Shown piece after piece: positions 1-8,203 of a stretch of DNA of 64,000 bases. Source of the stretch: Pollutibacter sp044353505 (GTDB lineage Bacteria > Bacteroidota > Bacteroidia > Chitinophagales > Chitinophagaceae); NCBI GenBank assembly GCA_044353505.1, contig JBILBU010000007.1, positions 10,309-74,308 of the forward strand, written 5' to 3'. A model generated the notes under the pieces. That model was not told the DNA's origin. It saw only the letters and a program-made list of their open reading frames with translations, and made no database searches. Each line of letters begins with the position of its first letter. Within the stretch, counting starts at the first letter, position 1. The position numbers were made by a program, and so were the translations under genes.

Positions 1-447
1 TACCGCCTCTTCAAAATGAATAGGCCTTAATCCTGGAGGGGTTGTAAGTATTACAACATCGGCTAGTGCGATTGCTTTTTTGTATCCTTCAAATCCAACA
101 AATTTTCTTTCTTCAGGAACATCAATCATTGATTTCACATTGCCTTGAACTCCTGAGTCTGAAAGATCATCTGCAGTTAAGGCTTTATAGCAATCATCTA
201 ACCTGTCACGAAAGGCATCAGCCATTGCAACAAGTTTTACATTTTGCTTGCTTTGCAAAGCCTGAAGAGTTGCGCCAGTTCCCCTGCCTCCGCAACCAAT
301 TAGTGCAATTTTGATTGCATCATTTGCTCCAGAAAAGAAATTTGCATTGCTCATGAGTGGTGCTGCAAGTACACCTCCTGAAATGAGGCCTGACTGCTTA
401 ACGAATTTTCTGCGGCTGTTGCCGGAGAGAGAAAAGTTGTTCTGCAT
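1..447 (-). CDS. Gfo/Idh/MocA-family oxidoreductase, N-terminal part (runs off the window)
   Basis: This is the first 149 codons of a gene that continues beyond base 1. The start is the ATG at 447. The N-terminus carries a twin-arginine-like signal (SRRKFVKQ) followed by a hydrophobic stretch, so export through Tat is likely. After it comes a Rossmann beta strand and nucleotide loop (KIALIGCGGRGTGAT), then VAMADAF and a VILTTPPGLRP segment. These are typical of the NAD(P)-binding half of the Gfo/Idh/MocA family, which oxidises or epimerises sugars and sugar derivatives. The substrate cannot be read from this fragment. The neighbouring isomerase-like gene at 1489 also has a Tat-type leader, which suggests a shared periplasmic sugar pathway. 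That link is inference. Confidence 0.85.
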   Translation of the reverse strand, partial: MQNNFSLSGNSRRKFVKQSGLISGGVLAAPLMSNANFFSGANDAIKIALIGCGGRGTGATLQALQSKQNVKLVAMADAFRDRLDDCYKALTADDLSDSGVQGNVKSMIDVPEERKFVGFEGYKKAIALADVVILTTPPGLRPIHFEEAV

Positions 448-464
448 CTTTGTTGTTTTAAGTT

Positions 465-1412
465 TTATTTACCGAGATACAATGTATAGAATTTTTCGGC
501 TTCTTCAGCAGTAGGTTGGGAAATTGGACGAACAATCCTGAATCCAGCAAATGCTCCGTCTGTAAGCCACCAGCGGCTCTTTGGAATCTGCGGGTCTCTT
601 TTGTTCCAGTTGACGTCTGAAAACTGCCTATTTGAGACCCTCATTGCGCTTGCATCGTCGAGATACGACCCACCACGAATACTTCGCGGATATCTGGAAG
701 TTGGGAGGATGGTTGGGTCTTTGGGGTTCTCACCAATCTTTTTGAAATATTCAGGGTCATATTGATCCAGGGTCCATTCCGCCACATTTCCTAACATGTC
801 ATGGATTCCCCATGCATTGGGTTTTTTTAGTCCAACTTTCTGGTATTTACTTTTGCTATTCAACTTAAACCAAGCATATTGACCGAGTTGAGCTGCGTCG
901 TTGCCAAAAAAATAATTCGTCTTGCTGCCGGCCCTACATGCATATTCCCATTCAGCTTCGGTTGGAAGCCTATAGAAGAGCCCAGTATTTTTATAAAGCC
1001 ATCGGCAGAACATCATGGCTGCATCAACACTCATGCTGTTTACTGGAAATCCGCCATCCTTGCCCATATTCCAGGTGAGGTCGATATACTGTGCAGTGGG
1101 TCTGGTTACTGCATCTACTTTTGAACCCTGTGATGTTGTTGCATCCCTAAAGAATACATTGAATTGGTCATGCGTAACTTCATATACACCCATCCAGAAG
1201 TCTGATACAGACACTGTTTTTGCGGGCTTCTCATTTGGCTTGGATGAGGCATTGTTTCCCATCAGGAAGGCTCCTCCTGTTACAGAAACTAGTTTTATCT
1301 TTTGGGCAGAATTTGGAACTGTAATTTCTTCATAGACAAGAGGTGTCTGTGCCGATGGTTTGTAGGGCATGAAGAAATTCAAACAGAGCAGAATGATAAT
1401 ATTTCTTTTCAA
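465..1412 (-). CDS. SUMF1/formylglycine-generating-enzyme-fold protein, probably not a sulfatase activator
   Basis: 315 residues with an N-terminal signal peptide ending near SAQ (residue 21). The SUMF1 fold is clear: GGAFLMGNN near 46-54, the LPTEAEWEYACRAG block at 149-162, MLGNVAEW at 206-213 and IRGGSY at 245-250, with FAGFRIVRP at the end. In true formylglycine-generating enzymes two active-site cysteines follow the RGGS block. Here that segment reads LDDASAMRVSNRQF and has none. The protein is therefore more likely a structural or binding SUMF1 protein, as in the GldK/GldJ gliding proteins or related secreted proteins, than a sulfatase activator. It lies 17 bases upstream of the truncated oxidoreductase on the same strand and probably shares its transcript. 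The exact role is unknown. Confidence 0.85.
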   Translation of the reverse strand: MKRNIIILLCLNFFMPYKPSAQTPLVYEEITVPNSAQKIKLVSVTGGAFLMGNNASSKPNEKPAKTVSVSDFWMGVYEVTHDQFNVFFRDATTSQGSKVDAVTRPTAQYIDLTWNMGKDGGFPVNSMSVDAAMMFCRWLYKNTGLFYRLPTEAEWEYACRAGSKTNYFFGNDAAQLGQYAWFKLNSKSKYQKVGLKKPNAWGIHDMLGNVAEWTLDQYDPEYFKKIGENPKDPTILPTSRYPRSIRGGSYLDDASAMRVSNRQFSDVNWNKRDPQIPKSRWWLTDGAFAGFRIVRPISQPTAEEAEKFYTLYLGK

Positions 1413-1488
1413 TGGGGGATATTTGATGCAATTTTAACTAAATTGTTGATTGTAAACTATTTTTATATTCACCTTAATTATTCACAAA

Positions 1489-2406
1489 ATGCAACGCAGA
1501 ACATTTCTTAAAAGTGCATCGATAGCCGGAGTAGGAACACTTCCTGTTGTGTCTGCATTTTCAAACCCAAGCACGATGAAAGAACCAGGGAAGACATTTA
1601 ATATGAATTATGCTTTTCATGACGGAATGTTTTCCGTTCATGCAGGCAACGATTTCATCGATCAAATTAAGTTTGCGCATGACCAGGGTTTTCGTTCTAT
1701 TGAAGACAATGGCATGATGGGTCGCACACCTCAAATGCAATCCCGCATCGGCGAAACACTTGCAAAACTAGGCATGCAAATGGGAGTTTTTGTTGTTTCT
1801 TCAAATGGCTGGCATTGGGACAAAAGTTTAGCTACTGGCAAGCAGGAATTCAAAGATCTAATTGTAAAGGACTGTAAGGACGCTGTTGAAGTTGCCAAGC
1901 GAACCAGTGCAAAGTGGATGACTGTTGTTCCTGGAAATTTTGACAGGGATCTTCCCATGGATGTTCAAACAGCCAATGTAATTGATGGCTTAAGACGTGG
2001 GTCTGAGATCTTGGAAAAAAATGGATTGGTCATGGTGCTCGAGCCACTCAGTGATAATCCAGATCTTTTTTTAAGGTTTTCTACGCAAACCTACATGATC
2101 TGTAAAGCAGTCAACAGCTCCGCTTGTAAGATTTTGTTTGATATGTACCACATGCAACGCAATGAAGGAAACATCACCAACAACATTGATTTAACCTGGG
2201 ATGAGATTGGATATTTTCAGATTGGTGACAATCCTGGACGCAATGAACCCACAACAGGGGAAATGAATTACAAAAACTTATTCAAGCACATTTATAACAA
2301 AGGGTTCAAGGGAATCTTGGGTATGGAACATGGCAACTCAATTCCTGGTAAGGAAGGTGAGCTCGCGCTGATTAAGGCGTACCGTGAATCTGACTCTTTT
2401 CTTTAG
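1489..2406 (+). CDS. Hydroxypyruvate-isomerase-like TIM-barrel protein with Tat leader
   Basis: 305 residues. The N-terminus QRRTFLKSAS followed by a hydrophobic run is a twin-arginine leader, so the product is probably exported folded. The rest matches the xylose-isomerase-like TIM barrel of the hydroxypyruvate isomerase (Hyi) group: GFRSIEDNGMMGR, a central VMVLEPLSD strand with a likely metal-binding Glu, KILFDMYHMQ, and a late ILGMEHGNS strand with a second Glu. Family members interconvert ketose and aldose acids or sugars, but many secreted Bacteroidota members have no assigned substrate. The gene is divergent from the SUMF1-fold gene across 76 bases. A TATTTTTA sequence at 1458-1465 is one base off the Bacteroidota -7 consensus and may be its promoter. 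Confidence 0.85.
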   Translation: MQRRTFLKSASIAGVGTLPVVSAFSNPSTMKEPGKTFNMNYAFHDGMFSVHAGNDFIDQIKFAHDQGFRSIEDNGMMGRTPQMQSRIGETLAKLGMQMGVFVVSSNGWHWDKSLATGKQEFKDLIVKDCKDAVEVAKRTSAKWMTVVPGNFDRDLPMDVQTANVIDGLRRGSEILEKNGLVMVLEPLSDNPDLFLRFSTQTYMICKAVNSSACKILFDMYHMQRNEGNITNNIDLTWDEIGYFQIGDNPGRNEPTTGEMNYKNLFKHIYNKGFKGILGMEHGNSIPGKEGELALIKAYRESDSFL

Positions 2407-2451
2407 GTGAATCTGATTCGAACTTTTATGCTGCCCACGTGTTTTATAAAC

Positions 2452-3150
2452 ATGAAAAGGGCAGCATTTTTTATTTTCTTATTGTTCTGCGTGGTTGAAT
2501 CAACTGCACAGTCTGCAAACGACATTGTTGCCATACTTAAAGGCAAACTCGATGCAGTAAAGGATTATGAGGCAACTGGTAAATTGAAAACTGATGTTGC
2601 CTTTCTGAAAATTCCAATCTCCAACGTGCGCATCTATTATAAGCATCCCGACTTTTTCAGAATTAAAAAGGATGGTGGTATATCTGTATTGCCAAAAGGG
2701 GGTATCAGAATTAGCATGAGCTCACTGATTACCCAAGGCAATTATACTGCCATCGATGCCGGAAGAACAAACTGGAAAGGCACTGACCTTGCCATCATCA
2801 AATTGGTTCCTGATGGGCAGTCTTCTGAAATCGTTATCACCACATTGTATGTAGATGACAAGGCCATGCTGATTAGAAAAACCATCACTACAACAAAAGA
2901 TAATGGAACCTATGAGATGGAGATGGATTATGGAAGGTATGCCAAGTGGGGACTTCCTGATAAGGCGGTCATGATATTCAACACAAAAGATTATAAGCTT
3001 CCTAAAGGCATCACGTTTGAATACGAAGCCAGTATTGCAGATAAGAACAAGTCAACAAAACCGCCAAGTAAACAAGGTAGGGTAGAGATTATTTACGCTT
3101 CTTACGATATCAACAAAGGATTAAAGAGCGAGGTGTTTACCGCTAATTAA
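2452..3150 (+). CDS. Secreted LolA-like protein
   Basis: 232 residues from the ATG at 2452. The reading frame is open further upstream from a GTG at 2407, but a good signal peptide (KRAAFFIFLLFCVV ending near STAQ) begins only at 2452. The mature part looks like the LolA/outer-membrane lipoprotein sorting superfamily: an early VAILKGKLDAVKDYEATGKL helix and strand, YKHPDFFRIKK, and paired strands with a KTITTTKDNGTYEMEMDY segment. LolA proteins bind acyl chains of lipoproteins in the periplasm. Members of this looser group may bind other lipids, and no cargo can be inferred here. It starts 45 bases after the isomerase-like gene and could be cotranscribed with it. Confidence 0.65.
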   Translation: MKRAAFFIFLLFCVVESTAQSANDIVAILKGKLDAVKDYEATGKLKTDVAFLKIPISNVRIYYKHPDFFRIKKDGGISVLPKGGIRISMSSLITQGNYTAIDAGRTNWKGTDLAIIKLVPDGQSSEIVITTLYVDDKAMLIRKTITTTKDNGTYEMEMDYGRYAKWGLPDKAVMIFNTKDYKLPKGITFEYEASIADKNKSTKPPSKQGRVEIIYASYDINKGLKSEVFTAN

Positions 3151-3151
3151 A

Positions 3152-3194
3152 ACTGAGATGAGAGCGCCTGCTAGAAGGGCACGCTCATCTCAGT
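3152..3194. terminator. Large hairpin between convergent genes
   Basis: An 11-base perfect inverted repeat (3152-3162 with 3184-3194, ACTGAGATGAG and its complement) starts right after the stop of the LolA-like gene and just before the stop of the convergent barrel gene. On the minus strand the stem is followed by TTTTAAT, so it could end both transcripts. The T run is short on the minus strand and absent on the plus strand. Confidence 0.6.
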
Positions 3195-3200
3195 GGCAGG

Positions 3201-3968
3201 TTAAAAGCGGATTCCTAGAGAAAGTCCAGCTCTGATTCCCGCCCAAGGTCCTTTCAAGCTCACTGAGGCACTATTAGCATTTACTGTATATGTTTCTTCA
3301 ACCAATGGGATATCAATATCACTTAGGGTAGTTAAGATCTCATTTTGTTGGTCTTGATTCAGCACCATAGAGGAAAGTCCTGTTAAGTTCCCGCTTCCAG
3401 TTCCGTAATGTGGTCCGAGTATGAACCAGTCAAGACAAATATTTTTACCCAATGCCCACTGAGCTCCAAACATTAGTCCAAATGTATTTCCCTTGACATC
3501 CCCACGAAGTAACAGTGTTTCAGTGGCGCCACCATCGCCTTCATATTCAAGTTCAACACCCGATGCCTTGAAGTTTCCGTACCGATAGAATGGAGCAATA
3601 TAAAAGCCTCTGCCATAGCCCTTCTTGCCCATATAGAATCTTATTTCGGGAGTGATGGCCATGTTAGAAAGCTCGATTGAGTTGATTGCTTTTTCTGCTT
3701 CGGGTGTATTGTTCCCAGACTCTAGGATAGTAGATTTGAAAGGAATTGGACCAGTAGGCATGAACCTGTATCCCAGTGCAAATGAAACACGTTTACTCAC
3801 TGCTCTCTCGTACTGTAAACCGTAGTTTCTGATGGCCAGTCCGGGCAGGTTAATTTTTGCATAGTTTTTTCTAATATCGGTTTTGGCGTCTTTGTCAACC
3901 TGTGCTTGGCTGGTCATCACTGTGCAAAGCATTGACATCATGATGATCAAATAAAATTGATTTTTCAT
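3201..3968 (-). CDS. Outer-membrane beta-barrel protein of unknown function
   Basis: 255 residues starting at the ATG at 3968. The frame stays open to 4016, but the signal peptide (KNQFYLIIMMSMLCTVMTSQAQ) begins at 3968. The mature protein has short alternating strands with aromatic girdle residues: YGLQYERAVSKRVSFALGYRF, GFYIAPFYRYGNF, TFGLMFGAQWAL, and a final AGIRAGLSLGIRF that ends in Phe as outer-membrane barrels do. It resembles the DUF3575-like barrels common in Bacteroidota, but I cannot name the family with certainty. A loop near WFILGPHYGTGSGNL is Gly rich. It lies 50 bases downstream of pdxA on the same strand. Confidence 0.7.
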   Translation of the reverse strand: MKNQFYLIIMMSMLCTVMTSQAQVDKDAKTDIRKNYAKINLPGLAIRNYGLQYERAVSKRVSFALGYRFMPTGPIPFKSTILESGNNTPEAEKAINSIELSNMAITPEIRFYMGKKGYGRGFYIAPFYRYGNFKASGVELEYEGDGGATETLLLRGDVKGNTFGLMFGAQWALGKNICLDWFILGPHYGTGSGNLTGLSSMVLNQDQQNEILTTLSDIDIPLVEETYTVNANSASVSLKGPWAGIRAGLSLGIRF

Positions 3969-4018
3969 TTCAGTTGTTTTGGTGATTATGAAATTTATAG
4001 AATTAATAAAAGACAATG

Positions 4019-5104
4019 CTATTCTTCAATTTTTTCATCAACGGCATTGGCAACCACATGTGCTGATATTTTTCTCAACGGATTTTTTCTCAATTCCGCA
4101 TACCCTGTTCGCGTATCAAAAATATCTATTGCTGCAAACACTGCAGACCTGAATGAAGATTCATCTGCTTTGTTTTTTCCCGCGATATCAAATGCAGTTC
4201 CATGATCTGGAGAGGTACGTATTACTTGCAACCCTGCAGTAAAGTTTGTTCCTTCGCCCACTGCGAGTGACTTGAATGGAATCAACCCCTGATCGTGATA
4301 CATGGCAAGTACTGCGTCAAACTTTTCATGACTGCCTCTTGCAAAAAAGGCATCTGCAGGATAGGGTCCCATCACAATGCAATCATTTTTCTTCGCCTCA
4401 AGCACAGCGGGACGAATAATATCTTTTTCTTCTCTTCCCACAAGGCCCTCATCTCCGGCATGTGGATTTAAGCCCAGTACGGCAATCCGTGGACGGTCTA
4501 TCCCAAAATCTTTTTTGAGACTCGCCTTCAGCAAGTTGATTTTTTTTATGATCTGCTCTTTGGTGATGTTCTTCGCCACATCTCCAATAGCAAGGTGTTC
4601 TGTCAGCAATGCCACCTTCATATTTTCAGCTGTCATTAACATCAGCACTTCATCTGCATTGAAGGTTTGCTTCAGATATGGAGTATGCCCAGTAAAATTG
4701 AATTCACTGCTCTGCATGGTGTATTTATGCAAAGGGGCAGTAACTAGGGCATCAATGGTTTTATCCTTCAAAGCCTGAACAGCAGCCTGGAGTGAAATGA
4801 CTCCATACTTGCCTCCAGTGTTATCCATTTCACCTGGCTTTATCTCCACTTCTTCCTCCCATACATTCAAGATGTTCAGCTGTTTGGGTGTAGCCTTGGA
4901 AATATCTTTGATGACATTGGTATTGAGGTTGGCTTCTGGCATCAGTTTCCTGTAGAAGTTGATGGCTTTGTTTGAAGCAAAAACAACTGGGGTACAGAAA
5001 TCCATAATACGGCTATCGGTAAATGTTTTGATGATCAGCTCAATGCCGATTCCGTTCAGATCTCCGACTGAAATCCCTACCACAGGTCTTTTTTGTGCAA
5101 TCAT
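4019..5104 (-). CDS. pdxA: 4-hydroxythreonine-4-phosphate dehydrogenase
   Basis: 361 residues, the usual length. PdxA oxidises 4-phosphohydroxy-L-threonine with NAD in the DXP-dependent route to pyridoxal phosphate, in the cytoplasm. Family marks are visible: GISVGDLNGIGIEL at the start, and the metal-binding histidines in GHTPYLK, LNPHAGDEG and MYHDQGLIPFK. The last is followed by the FTAGLQVIRTSPDHGTAFDIAGK block. The gene is divergent from rsmA, with 69 bases between the starts. On the minus strand TACCTTTA at 5128-5135, one base off the -7 consensus, is a candidate promoter about 23 bases from the start. Confidence 0.97.
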   Translation of the reverse strand: MIAQKRPVVGISVGDLNGIGIELIIKTFTDSRIMDFCTPVVFASNKAINFYRKLMPEANLNTNVIKDISKATPKQLNILNVWEEEVEIKPGEMDNTGGKYGVISLQAAVQALKDKTIDALVTAPLHKYTMQSSEFNFTGHTPYLKQTFNADEVLMLMTAENMKVALLTEHLAIGDVAKNITKEQIIKKINLLKASLKKDFGIDRPRIAVLGLNPHAGDEGLVGREEKDIIRPAVLEAKKNDCIVMGPYPADAFFARGSHEKFDAVLAMYHDQGLIPFKSLAVGEGTNFTAGLQVIRTSPDHGTAFDIAGKNKADESSFRSAVFAAIDIFDTRTGYAELRKNPLRKISAHVVANAVDEKIEE

Positions 5105-5159
5105 TGCTTAGGCTTTCTATTGTTGCGTAAAGGTACAAGGAAAAGGGGGATCTTTGTCT

Positions 5160-5167
5160 TAATTTTG
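5160..5167 (+). promoter_or_regulatory. -7 element TAATTTTG of rsmA, near-leaderless
   Basis: Exact match to the Bacteroidota -7 consensus TAnnTTTG, ending only 6 bases before the rsmA ATG at 5174. Transcription from it would begin at or within a few bases of the start codon. No clear -33 TTTG is seen at the usual distance. Confidence 0.5.
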
Positions 5168-5173
5168 AACTTC

Positions 5174-5926
5174 ATGTATACCCTAAAAAAATCACTCGGA
5201 CAGCACTTTCTCAAGGATGAAACAGTTTCTCAAAAGATTGTGGATGCCCTGAATGCGTTGAGTTTCTCCAATCTTCTTGAAGTTGGGCCAGGTGGAGGTG
5301 CGCTTACCAAGTACCTGAGGACCATTCCGGACATAGATTTCCGGATGGTGGAAATCGATCAGGAAAAGATCCAATATCTCAAACAAACTTATCCAGAGCT
5401 AGCCAATAAGATTATTGAAGGGGATATCCTGGAAATCGAGGTTCCTTTTCCAGGCAAGTTTACGTTGATCGGAAATTTCCCTTATAATATTTCTACACAG
5501 ATTGTGTTTAAGATCATTGATTGGAGAGAACAGGTTGAACATATGATTGGGATGTTTCAAAAAGAAGTTGGTTTGAGAATTTGCTCTGGTCCGGGCTCCA
5601 AGGAGTATGGTATTCTCAGTGTGTTAACGCAGGCCTACTATCATGTTGAATATTTATTTGATGTTGATCAGGAATCTTTTAATCCACCACCCAAAGTTAA
5701 AAGTGGTGTAATTAAATTTGAGTATGCTGGTAATCCGTATAACATATCCAGTCACCGAAAATTCATGGTGCTGATCAAGGCGGCTTTTGGTCAGCGAAGA
5801 AAGCAGTTGAGAAATCCGCTCAAGCCATACTTCAAACCTGAAATTTTACAAGAAGCCATTTTTACCAAACGTGCTGAGCAACTGTCTGTCGCTGATTTTG
5901 TTGAACTGTTAAATAAAATGAATTGA
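5174..5926 (+). CDS. rsmA: 16S rRNA (adenine1518/1519-N6)-dimethyltransferase
   Basis: 250 residues from the ATG at 5174. The frame is open upstream to 5093, but KKSLGQHFLKDE, the hallmark start of KsgA/RsmA, begins four residues after this Met. Next come the SAM-binding LLEVGPGGGALTKYL motif and the catalytic IGNFPYNIS motif (N-x-P-Y). The enzyme dimethylates two adjacent adenosines in the 3' hairpin of 16S rRNA during 30S maturation. Its stop codon TGA at 5924-5926 overlaps the TTG start of the next gene, so the two are probably translationally coupled. Confidence 0.97.
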   Translation: MYTLKKSLGQHFLKDETVSQKIVDALNALSFSNLLEVGPGGGALTKYLRTIPDIDFRMVEIDQEKIQYLKQTYPELANKIIEGDILEIEVPFPGKFTLIGNFPYNISTQIVFKIIDWREQVEHMIGMFQKEVGLRICSGPGSKEYGILSVLTQAYYHVEYLFDVDQESFNPPPKVKSGVIKFEYAGNPYNISSHRKFMVLIKAAFGQRRKQLRNPLKPYFKPEILQEAIFTKRAEQLSVADFVELLNKMN

Positions 5927-6861
5927 AGCCTAAAGTAATTATTACAGCATATGCACATCCTATGTTGGCTAGAGAACTGGAGCAAAGGGGCTACGTTGTT
6001 GATGTCCATGAGAAGATTGATTATGATTCACTTAGCGAAGTGGTGAGTGAATACACAGGAATGATTGTCTCTACAAGAATTAAAATTGATGCTGCAATGC
6101 TTGCCAAAGCCAGCTCGCTAAAGTGGATAGGTCGACTCGGAAGTGGGATGGATATTATTGATGTTGCCTACGCTACTTCTAAGCAGATCATCTGCTTAAG
6201 CAGTCCTGAAGGAAACTGTAATGCTGTTGCTGAGCATTGTGTTGGCATGTTGCTGTCGTTGATGCACTGCATCACGCAATCGAGGGATGAATTGAGAGAT
6301 CGAAAGTGGAGAAGAGAGCCGAATAGGGGATATGAGCTGTCTGGCAGAAAAGTTGGCATCATCGGCTTTGGCCATACTGGAAATGCATTTGCAAGGTTGT
6401 TGTTGCCATTTGGTGTTACTGTATTGGCGCATGATAAATATCATCATGGATTTGCTGGCGGGCACATTGAGGAAGCATCGCTAGAAGAAATTTCAGCACA
6501 CGCGGATGTAATTAGCCTCCATCTTCCCTTGACAGCAGAGACCAACTATTATGCGGATAGTCATTTTTTTGAAAACTTAAAACGCAAGCCTTTTTTCTTA
6601 AATACTAGCCGAGGGAGTGTGGTGAATACCCATGCACTGATTGCGGCATTGGATGATGGCCGCATCGCCGCTGCAGGGATTGATGTGCTTGAAAATGAGG
6701 AGCTTACAACTTATACTGAGCAGGAAATGGCGCAATTGGATAACCTTTCTCATCGCCCAAATGTGATTGTTACCCCCCATATTGCAGGGTATACCCACGA
6801 AGCGCTTTTTAAAATGTCTGATGTGCTGATTAAAAAGCTAGATGCGGCCCTCAGCAGCTAA
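5923..6861 (+). CDS. D-2-hydroxyacid dehydrogenase (SerA-like)
   Basis: 312 residues if translation starts at the TTG at 5923, which forms a 4-base TTGA overlap with the rsmA stop. I prefer this start because KPKVIITAYAHPMLARELEQRG is the expected first beta strand and helix. The next Met (5962) would remove that strand. The NAD-binding loop GIIGFGHTGNAFARLL and the catalytic triad regions are present: Arg in NTSRGSVVNTHAL, Glu in ENEELT and His in VTPHIAGYTHE. The enzyme lacks the ACT domain of long SerA proteins. It could be a 3-phosphoglycerate dehydrogenase for serine synthesis or another 2-hydroxyacid dehydrogenase. The sequence alone does not settle this. Confidence 0.85.
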   Translation: MKPKVIITAYAHPMLARELEQRGYVVDVHEKIDYDSLSEVVSEYTGMIVSTRIKIDAAMLAKASSLKWIGRLGSGMDIIDVAYATSKQIICLSSPEGNCNAVAEHCVGMLLSLMHCITQSRDELRDRKWRREPNRGYELSGRKVGIIGFGHTGNAFARLLLPFGVTVLAHDKYHHGFAGGHIEEASLEEISAHADVISLHLPLTAETNYYADSHFFENLKRKPFFLNTSRGSVVNTHALIAALDDGRIAAAGIDVLENEELTTYTEQEMAQLDNLSHRPNVIVTPHIAGYTHEALFKMSDVLIKKLDAALSS

Positions 6862-6890
6862 TCACATATTTTTTGTACCTTTATCTCACA

Positions 6891-6931
6891 AGCAACGCCT
6901 CAAAATTCATATGAGGCGTTGCTATTTTTTT
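6891..6931 (+). terminator. Rho-independent terminator after the 2-hydroxyacid dehydrogenase gene
   Basis: A perfect 12-base stem (6891-6902 with 6912-6923, AGCAACGCCTCA) with a 9-base loop is followed by a T run at 6925-6931. It lies 29 bases past the stop codon and 26 bases before greA, so greA needs its own promoter or readthrough. Confidence 0.9.
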
Positions 6932-6957
6932 AAGAATGCCAACCAAAAAATGATGTT

Positions 6958-7431
6958 ATGAGTGAAATCATGTACGTAACAAAAGAAACGCTAGAAATCA
7001 TGAGGGCTGAGCTGCATCAACTAAAAAGTGTTGAAAGACATGCTGCCTCGAGAGCTATTGCGGAGGCAAGGGAAAAGGGTGACTTGAAGGAAAATGCAGA
7101 ATATGATGCGGCAAAGGAAGCCCAAGGGTTGCTGGAAGCTCGAATCAGCCGCGTGGAATCGGAATTGGCAACCGCCAGAATTCTTGATGCATCCACTATT
7201 GATACCAGCAAAGTATCTATACTTACCAAGGTCACAATTATGAATAAGGCAACAAAAAAGTCGATAACCTATCAGATTGTTTCTGAGAAAGAAGCGGATC
7301 TTAAGTTGCAAAAGATTTCAGTAACCTCTCCAATAGGAAAGGGACTTCTTGGTAAAAAGGTTGGCGATGAGGCTGAAATACAAGTGCCCAACGGTAAAGT
7401 GGTGTTTGCCATAGAGAATATTACCATTTGA
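6958..7431 (+). CDS. greA: Transcription elongation factor GreA
   Basis: 157 residues, the standard length. GreA binds in the RNA polymerase secondary channel and stimulates cleavage of backtracked RNA. The N-terminal coiled coil carries the acidic tip region EAREKGDLKENAEYDAAKE (residues about 35-53), which holds the conserved D and E residues used in catalysis. The C-terminal domain contains the SPIGKGLLGKKVGDEAEI motif typical of GreA. It follows a strong terminator and precedes the HIT protein gene by 10 bases, so greA, the HIT gene and the small membrane protein gene probably form one transcript. Confidence 0.97.
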   Translation: MSEIMYVTKETLEIMRAELHQLKSVERHAASRAIAEAREKGDLKENAEYDAAKEAQGLLEARISRVESELATARILDASTIDTSKVSILTKVTIMNKATKKSITYQIVSEKEADLKLQKISVTSPIGKGLLGKKVGDEAEIQVPNGKVVFAIENITI

Positions 7432-7441
7432 TTATTACCCA

Positions 7442-7840
7442 ATGGCAAGTGTTTTTTCAAAAATTATTGCAGGTGAAATTCCGTCCTACAAGATTGCTGA
7501 GAATGATCTGTTCTACGCTTTTCTCGATGTGTTTCCCCTTGTAAACGGTCATACGCTCGTGGTTCCCAAAAGGGAGGTCGACTATTTGTTTGATTTGAAT
7601 GCAGCGGAGTTGTCCGGTATACTTGAGTTTGCCAAGCCCATTGCTCAAGCCATTGAAAAAGCTTTCCCATGCAGCAGGTGCGGTATCTCAGTAATCGGTC
7701 TTGAAGTGGCACATGCGCATCTGCATCTTCTGCCCATCAATTCAGCAGATGACCTTAACTTCACCAGGCCTAAGTTGAACCCAAGTCCTGAAGAACTTAA
7801 AGATGCTCAGCAACGTATTCTTGAAGAATTAATAAAATGA
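7442..7840 (+). CDS. HIT-family nucleotide hydrolase
   Basis: 132 residues. The histidine triad signature is seen as VAHAHLHLLPI near residue 98, and the family start SVFSKIIAGEIPSYKIAEND and VNGHTLVVPKR are present. HIT proteins of the Hint branch hydrolyse adenosine 5'-phosphoramidates and similar nucleotides in the cytoplasm. The physiological substrate in bacteria is usually unknown. The stop codon overlaps the start of the next gene by 4 bases (ATGA), which suggests translational coupling. Confidence 0.93.
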   Translation: MASVFSKIIAGEIPSYKIAENDLFYAFLDVFPLVNGHTLVVPKREVDYLFDLNAAELSGILEFAKPIAQAIEKAFPCSRCGISVIGLEVAHAHLHLLPINSADDLNFTRPKLNPSPEELKDAQQRILEELIK

Positions 7841-8166
7841 ATCAACAAACGAGTCCAGCTATTTCAGAGAATATCTTTAAGGGTATTATCGCCATCCTAA
7901 TTGCAATTGGACTCTTTGATGTTATCTATTCGTTCGCCGGATCCTATGCCAATTATGGTTTGTTGTATCCATCAGCCCATGTGTTGTTAACGATTATCCT
8001 TTTTCTCGCATTATCCTTCATATGGGTAAAAGAAAGGTGGGCCGCCTGGCTTTTTTTAGCAATCGTGCTCGCTCATCTTGGACTCGACTTCTTCGTTGGG
8101 GCATTCTCCTTTCTGAAACTTGTATTGCTTCTACCCGCTTTTTACTTTTTGGCGAAAATTAAATAA
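7837..8166 (+). CDS. Small four-helix membrane protein of unknown function
   Basis: 109 residues, not recognised. Four hydrophobic segments are visible: about 16-36 (IIAILIAIGLFDVIYSFAG), 44-63 (LYPSAHVLLTIILFLALSF), 68-85 (WAAWLFLAIVLAHLGLDF) and 88-106. There are few charged residues, so it is an inner-membrane protein. It overlaps the HIT gene by 4 bases and ends 37 bases before the convergent ruvC stop. No motif suggests a function. Confidence 0.7.
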   Translation: MNQQTSPAISENIFKGIIAILIAIGLFDVIYSFAGSYANYGLLYPSAHVLLTIILFLALSFIWVKERWAAWLFLAIVLAHLGLDFFVGAFSFLKLVLLLPAFYFLAKIK

Positions 8167-8203
8167 ATCTTTTTTCTTGCTATTCCACCTTATGCTCTAA
8201 CGC

